Shown: piece by piece, positions 57,600 through 64,000 of the stretch | How positions within the stretch are numbered: position 1 is the stretch's first letter | Layout: the number at the start of each line of letters is the position of its first letter | Source of the DNA: Rhipicephalus microplus | Lineage: Eukaryota > Arthropoda > Arachnida > Ixodida > Ixodidae | DNA length: 64,000 bases | Assembly: GCF_043290135.1 (NCBI RefSeq) | Contig: NC_134710.1 | Location: forward strand, 277,470,776 to 277,534,775 | Direction of reading: 5' to 3' | Made by a program: the position numbers and the translations under genes | Notes under the pieces: model-generated | What the model was told of the DNA's origin: nothing | The model's database searches: none | What the model saw: the letters and a program-made list of their open reading frames with translations, nothing else

Positions 57600-58358
57600 T
57601 CAGAGCATGGGAGCTAACGGTGTCGGTGGTTGCTCTTGCTGCTGCTGCGGGAGCTCTTGGCGCTGACAAAACGGCAGGAGGGAAAGCTGACGTGCGACCT
57701 CCTCACGCACAAAGTTTTTCATTTGTGCTAGAAGGCGGGAGTGGTCAGGTACGACGTCCAGTGCAGCGAGTGGTTGGTTAGGCTGAAATGGGCGACGGGT
57801 GAGAGCTCGTTGCCGTCGCAATTCGTCGTAGTTCTGGCACAGAGTTACCACTTCAGACACCGTGCCAGGAGACTTCGCAAGGAGCATTTGAAATACGTCG
57901 TCATCAACACCTTTCATAATGTGCTGGATCTTGGCACTTTCGCTCAATGCGTCATCGACGCGCCTGCAGAGATCGAGTATATCTTCGATATAGGCGGTAA
58001 ACGTTTCGCCAGGTTCTTGTGTCCGTGAGCGCAGGCTTTGTTCGGCGCGCAACTTCCGCACGTCAGGGCGACCGAAAACCGAGGATATTGCCTGCTTGAA
58101 AGTGGCCCAGTTTTCGAACTCAGATTTGTGGTTTGTGTACCACAGTTTCGCCACATTAGCCTAGTAAAATTTGACGGTGCTCAATTTAGCAGCGTCATCC
58201 CACCTGTTTGGTCCACTGACTTTTTCGTAGGACGACAGCCAGTCCTTGACGTCCTGGTCTTCGGCGCCCGAAAAGATTGGGGGGTCTCGCTGGTGAACCG
58301 GGCCGGGGCAAGCAGCGGCCGTGAGAGGTGCTGTCTGTTGGGCAGCGTCAACTTGCAT
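57600..58358 (-). pseudogene. Nested Gypsy gag
   Basis: ATG 58358 follows the primer-site region. Readable Gag includes DPPIFSGAEDQDVKDWLSSY, then after a TAG at 58161-58163 the frame continues (SEFENWATFKQAISSVFG, GETFTAYIEDILDLC). One nonsense codon disrupts it. The C-terminal zinc knuckle lies in the following feature. Confidence 0.83.
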
Positions 58359-58429
58359 GGTCGACGGCAAGGTGCGGGATCGGAGTTCCAGGGTGTAGGT
58401 GATGCAGTTACCCAGCACGATCCACCAAT

Positions 58430-58586
58430 TGTAAAGGGGGTTTATTGAAGGACTGAGCAAGCGGGTGGTAGCTCCAAAGGAATGCAGGCGGACCCAGATG
58501 ACGGTGCTTGATCGCCGATCTCGTGCCTTTATCTTGTGTTGATGATAGCTGACCTGATGGTATCAACGTCTTTCTTATTCACTACA
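58430..58586 (-). repeat. 5' LTR of nested Gypsy
   Basis: Direct repeat of 53361-53516, immediately followed on the minus strand by the primer-site region and then gag. Confidence 0.9.
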
Positions 58587-58590
58587 ACTT
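58587..58590. repeat. Target-site duplication ACTT, right copy
   Basis: Pairs with 53357-53360 across the nested element. Confidence 0.85.
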
Positions 58591-58701
58591 CAACATCGGA
58601 GATGCCAATGCCCAGCTCACGCATCCAGTTGTGTCCAAGAAGAGTGGGCGATCCGTCTCCGGTCAGAAAAATAGGTAGGTCGGCCTCCCTGCCATGAAAC
58701 T

Positions 58702-58929
58702 TCACACTGATGTCAGCTTGCCCTGAACATTTTTTAGTTCCCCGGAATAGCTTCGCAGAAGCACTTGTGACGGCTGCACAGGAACCGAAGACAAAAGCTT
58801 AAGAAGACGCGACTTGGCCATGACAGAGACACTTGCCCCCGTGTCCACTTCCATGCGGAGCGGCTTGCCGCAAACGTCAACAGTGACGATGAAAGGCGGA
58901 GGCGGCGTGGCGTAGTCGACCGGCCACAT
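58702..58929 (-). pseudogene. Outer Gypsy aspartic protease
   Basis: A 76-codon frame with LRMEVDTGASVSVM, the catalytic DTGA motif of retroelement proteases, then QVLLRSYSGE. The second half of the protease lies at 58590-58700 in another frame and is cut by the nested element. Confidence 0.83.
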
Positions 58930-58947
58930 GTCAAAAACTTCGTAAGA

Positions 58948-59766
58948 TTATGTGGTAGTGGCGTTCTGCTTGCGTACCGTATTAACACAATGGCGGTTAC
59001 TGAACGGCGGTGAACTGCAAGCCGAAAACGCACGTGACTTGGTAGGGCTGTTGCTTTGGGCTTGGCTGAGCCTTCGTCGCGAATTGCACACCTTCGCCAA
59101 ATGACCTCGTTTGTGGCAGTAATTGCAGATTGTCTTTACATGCTTGCGTTTTGATGCAAGATGTCTGTCCCCACAGCGGCAGCAGGTGACGCCCCCAGAA
59201 CCTGACGAGACACGGTGAGTCGAGAAAGCGCTGCTTGTGTTTGCTTGCGCCATCTCACCTGCGTCCTTTTTTGCTGCTTCCATTCCCAGGGCGTTGTGCA
59301 CAGCGTCGTCGAAGGTGAGGTCTGGTTTTTCCAGAAGTCTTGTTTGAACATCCACGTTGTTTATGACAAACAAGACGCGGTGGCGGATCATGTTTTCGAG
59401 TTCAGCCCCGAAGCTGCAGTGCTCGGACAGGCTTTTATGTGCTGCGATAAAATTGCTGACTGATTCCCCTTTCGCGCGAACGCGCGAGTTAAAAAGAAAA
59501 CGCTGCACGACGGCAGAGGGCTTCGGACAATAATGGCTTCCAAGTACTCGAAGAATTGGGTCCAGATTCTTGTCACTGGGCTTGGCGGGCTGGAGCAAAT
59601 TGCGGAGCAAAGCATACGTTTTCTGCCCGCAGCAGCTGATGAACACGGCAGTACGCTTGTCTGGGGCGAAATCATTCGCCAGAAAAAAATCTTTGAGCCA
59701 GTCCACGTAACAGGGCCAGTCGTCTCCTCCCCCCTCGAATGGCTCGAGGTTGCCGAAACTTGGCAT
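58948..59766 (-). CDS. Outer Gypsy gag
   Basis: A 273-codon frame starting MPSFGNLEPFEGG about 70 bp after the LTR and primer-site region. The Gag core (WLKDFFLANDFAPDKRTAVF, later RVRAKGESVSNFIAAHKSL) is followed by CNYCHKRGHLAKVC, a full CCHC knuckle, preceded by a degenerate first finger. Gag packages element RNA. The frame looks intact, unlike the rest of the element. Confidence 0.82.
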   Translation of the reverse strand: MPSFGNLEPFEGGGDDWPCYVDWLKDFFLANDFAPDKRTAVFISCCGQKTYALLRNLLQPAKPSDKNLDPILRVLGSHYCPKPSAVVQRFLFNSRVRAKGESVSNFIAAHKSLSEHCSFGAELENMIRHRVLFVINNVDVQTRLLEKPDLTFDDAVHNALGMEAAKKDAGEMAQANTSSAFSTHRVSSGSGGVTCCRCGDRHLASKRKHVKTICNYCHKRGHLAKVCNSRRRLSQAQSNSPTKSRAFSACSSPPFSNRHCVNTVRKQNATTT

Positions 59767-59836
59767 GGTGAACAGATGGCAGAGAGTTGCGGGAACGAAG
59801 ACTTACATGAAACTTCCTTTCATCCTCGTCGCCAGT

Positions 59837-61239
59837 TGTTACATGTGTAGATTAACTGATGGCCAGGCGGTAGTGACTACCATGAACAGTAGGCCATCAG
59901 GCCCGCGAAGAACACGAGAACATGTTGAGCCCTTAGCCCAGAACACGGAGGAAGAAAAAGGTAAGGAGAAGACATGTCCAGCCGGCGCAGGGCGTAAAAA
60001 GTGTGGCGGAAATGACATCATGGCGGCCATATTCACTAGGCACAACGGCGGCGTTGCTATGGTTACGTGTTGCGCAGTGGAGCTGGTCTCGCAGTGAGCG
60101 GCCGCGGCTGGCGGCGGAATGTGTGCCACCTCAGGTCTCGTGCTGAGCCGTGGCGGACAATATCTGTGCTCTGGGCCGCGTTATTGGTTACGCAGTGTTC
60201 TCCTGGCAGTTACATTACTCTTAGCAACGTTTACAAATCCTTGTCCATCACGAGGTTTCAACAGTGCGTAGAACAATTGCATATCCATGTGTCGTGCGGC
60301 GGATGACGCGGATGAAGCAGTTAGTGTTCAGCGAAATTGCGTTGGGCACCATGACGAAGCTGAATGACGATGAACGCCTTGAAGGTCAGTGACGGTTGAT
60401 CAGTGCTCCTGCTTGTGACAACGGACGACGCTGTTGGGCCCAACAAGACGCCATGAGGACCATGTGCACATACGTAGTTTCGTGTTGTGTGTACAGTAAC
60501 AACTTGCATGTGCGTATTAAAACCCCTTTTCTGTTCCGCTTGGTACACTCTCCACCAGCATTGCATGTAGTCTCAAGGTAACAGCAACCGCGTTCAACTG
60601 TCACTAGCCCCGTGCTCAAAGTCACCACGGTCGCAGAATGCTGACGCCGGTGAGTTTCACGCGGAACACGGACACAGTGGCAGGACACTGCGTCGGCCGC
60701 GTGGCGGAATGCAATCGTAGAAGGCGCACGATCGATCGTGTTGTCTGTACAGTTGCTGAATTGTTGGCGTGAAAGCACTCGCCGTTGTCAGTGCATCTAG
60801 CGCGCGTTCTCTCGTAGTTGCTTCGTTGTCGGCGAGCTGTTACTCCCTGTTATTACTCGGACAAAGCGATTTCGCTGAAGGTGTCCCGCAGGCTCGGAGT
60901 AATGAGCCCCGTTCCATTAGTTTCGGATCGTCACGACACACGCGCTGCGCAGCCCACGTGCTTTCCAAGCCAGAGAGAGAGTCGTGCCTTCTGCTTTACA
61001 TTCGGATGTAAACAAGCGAGGAGAATTTGCCTAGTCAATATGGCCGACTTCCGGCTTCATTCCGGCTTCAAGACGAGTGACGTCAGGGCCTCTCCTTACC
61101 TTTCCTTCCTCCGTGGCCCAGAACGAACTGTGGTTTATTTTTTCCAAAACGGCCACCCTGCCGCTGTGCCAGGCTTGCACAGCTCAACACAACTATGAGC
61201 GCCGCGTGGAGGCGCTGCAATTAAACCAACATTGTAAAA
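59837..61239 (-). repeat. 5' LTR of outer Gypsy, split by a DNA transposon
   Basis: On the minus strand the LTR runs from about 61239 to 61116, then resumes at 59943 and ends CATGTAACA at 59837, just before the CTGGCGACGAGG primer-site region. Without the insertion it is about 223 bp. Its outer part matches the 3' LTR at 50378-50505. Confidence 0.75.
59944..61115. mobile_element. Non-autonomous DNA transposon with CACGGAGGAAG ends and 8-bp duplication
   Basis: The plus-strand left end CACGGAGGAAGAAAAAGG matches the reverse complement of the right end, CACGGAGGAAGGAAAGG; about 24 of 26 bases agree including GGTAAGGAG. GCCCAGAA flanks both sides (59936-59943 and 61116-61123). A second inverted block, GGCCATATTCACTAGGCA at about 60025-60042, matches 61028-61045. 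No transposase frame is recognised. The 8-bp duplication and CA ends suit P or hAT superfamilies; long subterminal similarity also suits MULEs. Confidence 0.72.
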
Positions 61240-61875
61240 GAAAGTATGAAAAAATTTCAAAAATATTTTTTTAATCGTCGTCAAAAGTTTGCCTTACAGA
61301 CTCTTTTATTGAATTTAGCCCAATTATACCTTTTTATAGAAAAGTGATATTAACATAAGGTTTGCAGTTTTATGAATAAGCATGCTGAGAAAAGGATGAT
61401 GAATTTTCACCCCTGCTATGCGCCCTTTGTGAAAGAAAGGCCTGCAATCTAGACAGACAAACTTTTTATGTTAAATTTAAGAATTATTATAACAAAGTAT
61501 ACGTTACGCAGACACTCGAAATATAATTGAGCGTAAGGACCGGTATGCCTATACATAGCCTAACAAATTTGAGGTACGTAGCATTAATATACTTTGTGTA
61601 ATTAATTCATCGGCGAGTTCGAAAAACGCAACAGAGCAGATAATTAGGTGGGGCACTCCACATCTCCGTCATTATTGATTTACGGTGCTCCCAAGAAAAT
61701 TTTTACGGCAAAACATATTGCTGATATCTTCTTTACACAGATCAGGCAACAATATATAAAATTTTTAATAAAATTTAAGGGGTCGACCAGCCATGCTGTG
61801 TTCGATTTTACGTGGAATCACGCCGCTTACGCCATCTGCGTTGAGCGGACGAATCTATAAACGAAATATGTCGGG
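61240..61875. other. AT-rich sequence right of the Gypsy element
   Basis: No gene or bounded repeat is recognised. Small frames such as 61648-61860 have no motif. Confidence 0.5.
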
Positions 61876-61876
61876 G

Positions 61877-61937
61877 CCTGCAGGAATAGAACCCAAGCTT
61901 TCTGCGTAGCAATCAAGTATTCTGCCGCAGAGCCGCC
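61877..61937 (-). tRNA. tRNA-like sequence (pseudogene or SINE head)
   Basis: On the minus strand, GGCTCTGCGGCAGAATACTT resembles a weak A box and GGGTTCTATTCC (61883-61894) a B box, followed by CTGCAGGCCCC. The spacing of about 35 bp between the boxes suits a tRNA-derived Pol III promoter. A complete cloverleaf is not evident. Confidence 0.5.
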
Positions 61938-61956
61938 GTCCGCGCCGGCTCAAGCG

Positions 61957-62680
61957 CTACATTTATATAGCTTCCCGCTACTGGTGTTGAACATCCATGT
62001 CGCTGTTGGCATCGTTACGAAGAGTACACATTTACTTTTTAACATGTCTGCGTACATTTGTATATATCGTTAGCGAGACAAAAAATACAACACAGCTATC
62101 TTTTATTAACACCTATACTCAAGGCACGTGTGAGCTTCCGAAGTTGTTTCGCAATCGGGGCTCTACGACTCGAGATGTGTACCACGCATGGTCGCAACAC
62201 ATACCACCCTCTTGTGCGCAAGTACGCTGCTCCGAGAGCGTCATACCACAGAACACCTACCAGTGGTCATACCACGTACATTATCCCAGAGAAACCACGG
62301 ATCACACTACCTCGCGGAATTCATAACGCCGTTCCAATTCTGTCATTAATGCTTCATCCCTTCGACCAGGGACATTGCGCCATAGAGGTTCACACTATAT
62401 GTCAGACAGCGACGCGCGCACAAGGCGGGCCTTCAGAACTAGTTTAAGAGAATTTTATTTCCAGATATATCTTACATAGCTTCTGTGCACACAGAGAGAT
62501 AGACAATGATGATCATGCGTATGTACGTGCAAACTGTACATAAAGCGAAAATAATTAATTTACGAATGCAGTGATGTACAATGCAAAAATTTTACAACAA
62601 GGACAAGACATTCAGCATCGAGATGATTAAACTTATATAAACAGAAAGGCTATATGCACTAACAGGGGTTCACATAGGTT
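61957..62680. other. Anonymous sequence
   Basis: No gene, array or element with defined ends is seen. Overlapping frames at 61997-62447 have no recognisable domain. Confidence 0.5.
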
Positions 62681-62681
62681 C

Positions 62682-62697
62682 GGGGGGGGGGGGGGGT
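62682..62697. repeat. Poly-G run of about 15 bases
   Basis: An uninterrupted G tract after GTTC. It is long enough to be prone to assembly error. Confidence 0.9.
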
Positions 62698-62719
62698 TGA
62701 AAAGTGAGTATTGATTTTA

Positions 62720-62960
62720 GAGTACAAGGTACTCTACTATGGGAGAGCTTAAAGCCGTCCCGGAATCAAAAGGACAATGAAGACGCGGTGTAATCAGCGA
62801 GTGTAAACTTATGTGTTTAGAATAAGTGATTCACCATTAAGAGCACTCAGTACTCAACTATGGGAGAGCATCAAGCTGTCCCCACGTTAATTAAGAAAAA
62901 AAAGTGTGAACGATTTAGAGTACTTGGTACTCTACTATGGGAGAGCATAAAGCCATCCCC
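62720..62960. repeat. Three spaced copies of a 43-bp hairpin-bearing repeat
   Basis: Copies start at 62720, 62840 and about 62917. The shared core is GTACTCTACTATGGGAGAGC, followed by a CAAGC/AAGCC...TCCC tail. In the first and third copies the start is a small palindrome, AGAGTAC-AAG/TTG-GTACTCT. Spacing is about 120 and 77 bp. No family is recognised. Confidence 0.75.
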
Positions 62961-64000
62961 GTGCTTGAACCCGAATCGGATAGCGATTTATGAAACCCGG
63001 TGTTGGCAAGAAAAAAGTGCGACTGAAAAACAGCTTTAATCAAAATCATCAGCATCCAAGTCCACACATGTGGTGCGACTTTCTCTTTTAAAACTAACGC
63101 ATGCAGACAATTTTGTGTGCTACTGTGACATTCTCTCTCCATGCACAATAATGCCAGGTCACAAAACGCAAACCTTTATTTAAAAGTATACCTAATAGTT
63201 ATTGTCAGCGTTAAAAAATTTATGTAACTGCCTGCGCTTTTGAACCACTGATGAGCGCAGCCTCTTATTTCCTCACAGAATCTATCCGGGTAATTTGAAT
63301 TCAGACAGGCTGTGTGGTAAAAAAAAAAAACTGATAAGCTCACAAACGCTAAATGTATATATTTCTGTTCACTTTTTTTTATCGGAATAAGTTTTTGAAA
63401 GAAAAAAAATGTGAGGCTTTTATTTTTCTTCTTCCCAAACGTTGCGATGAGCGCAGTTATTTCCTTTCTCCATGACGAGCACACTACGAGCATCTCTGTT
63501 TGCTTTGCGCGCATTTGAAGCATTTACTGTACGCGTTTTGTAATTTGTATACTGACTGTACTAGTACTGGTACTCGCATGGGCTGAATGTTTTTATAAGC
63601 AGACATGGCCAAGTTCAGGGTAAATAGACGGTTGCAACGAAAGTTCTAACGCCATCGACGTGAATGTTTCAACATTTTTTCTTTCTCCATGGTTCGAACG
63701 AGCAATAGAGGAGCCGCTGTTCGAACCGTCGGCCATGCGGAACCTTGCGAACTTGAACGAGACCCTTTACTTCCCGGTAATGTGATAAAGTAGAAAGTTC
63801 TATTGAGCTGTATTCTGGAGGGTCGATTCGCCCTTGCCAACACTGGCGACAGTGGGGAACATACCAGTGCCGCCATTTTGCATTCTGGCTTAGTCACCAA
63901 AACATATCTGGAGAGCTTGTGAAGCTGCGGAGAATGTTGCATCTATAGATCAGTGACGAGTGCCGCTGCTGAAGTACTACGTTGTGTTGTGCCAAGTAGT
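62961..64000. other. Anonymous sequence at the right edge
   Basis: No supported gene. It contains poly-A and poly-T tracts around 63320-63430. Frames at 63176-63523 and 63646-63942 on the minus strand lack motifs. Confidence 0.5.

Larger units (their letters stand above)
53361..58586 (-). mobile_element. Second Ty3/Gypsy retrotransposon nested in the first
   Basis: A 5.2-kb minus-strand element with 156-157 bp LTRs at 58430-58586 (5') and 53361-53516 (3'). The LTRs start TGTAGTGAATAAG and end TTACA, and the element is flanked by ACTT. The primer-site region just inside the 5' LTR reads TGGTGGATCGTGC, and a CGCCGGGGG tract precedes the 3' LTR. gag, protease, RT and RNase H/integrase are present in order, with several frameshifts. 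No envelope-like frame is seen. Confidence 0.92.
50378..61239 (-). mobile_element. Mag-like Ty3/Gypsy retrotransposon with two nested insertions
   Basis: Minus-strand order: 5' LTR (59837-61239, split by a DNA element), gag 59766-58948, protease 58929-58702, the second Gypsy element 58586-53361, RT 53358-52516, RNase H plus integrase 52244-51108, pol C-terminus 51111-50530, 3' LTR 50505-50378. The LTR starts TGTTACAATG and ends CATGTAACA, followed by a CTGGCGACGAGG primer-site region. Frames are broken in several places, so the element is dead. Confidence 0.88.

Overview
The window looks like nuclear DNA of an arthropod, most likely a hard tick. It has almost no conventional host genes and several layers of nested transposable elements. 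The RTE-type LINE C-terminus, the Mag-like Ty3/Gypsy elements and the zinc-knuckle LINE ORF1 are of kinds I associate with tick genomes. The organism call is inference; no rRNA or mitochondrial marker is present.

The dominant feature is a giant palindrome. Positions 1-18451 are repeated in reverse complement at 19292-38114, around an 840-bp unique spacer (18452-19291). The left arm runs off the window edge, so its full length is unknown. The arms differ at roughly half a percent of coding bases. They also differ by a 193-bp tandem repeat (4 versus 5 units), a (TA)n tract (about 123 versus 63 bp) and a 241-bp segment found only in the right arm. Each arm carries, from outside to centre: a large MULE-transposase-like multidomain ORF; a TTAA-flanked MITE; a 0.7-kb foldback element; the 193-bp array; a gag-only short-LTR retrotransposon ending in an inverted extra LTR; microsatellites; a decayed CR1/Jockey-like LINE with a MITE inside; and an RTE-type LINE interrupted by the 3' end of another LINE. 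The centre of the palindrome lies inside the RTE LINE, and only the right arm keeps that LINE's 3' end.

The complete MULE-type gene (36136-40695, minus strand) encodes about 1519 residues in one exon: SGNH hydrolase, FAR1/FLYWCH-like finger, MULE DDE core, SWIM finger, AT-hook, Ulp1-type cysteine protease and PHD finger. Upstream of it is a GC-rich hairpin with CRE/ETS-like motifs (41158-41333).

From 41.5 kb onward the sequence is not palindromic within the window. A full-length L1/Tx1-like LINE (41528-46303) sits inside a tRNA-like sequence, with a 17-bp target duplication. Next come a broken Gypsy gag-pol (about 46.75-48.77 kb) and a THAP-domain pseudogene (48.79-49.55 kb). A minus-strand Mag-like Gypsy element follows (50378-61239). 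A second Gypsy element is nested inside it (53361-58586, ACTT duplication), and a 1.17-kb DNA transposon (59944-61115, 8-bp duplication) sits inside its 5' LTR. The last 2.7 kb is mostly anonymous, with a minus-strand tRNA-like sequence and a short hairpin-bearing repeat in three copies.

These genes do not form a host pathway; they are mobile elements at different stages of decay. Only the MULE-type ORF (both copies), the gag-only ORF (both copies) and LINE ORF1 are still open. All boundaries were read by eye. Similarity claims rest on motif recognition, not on database searches.
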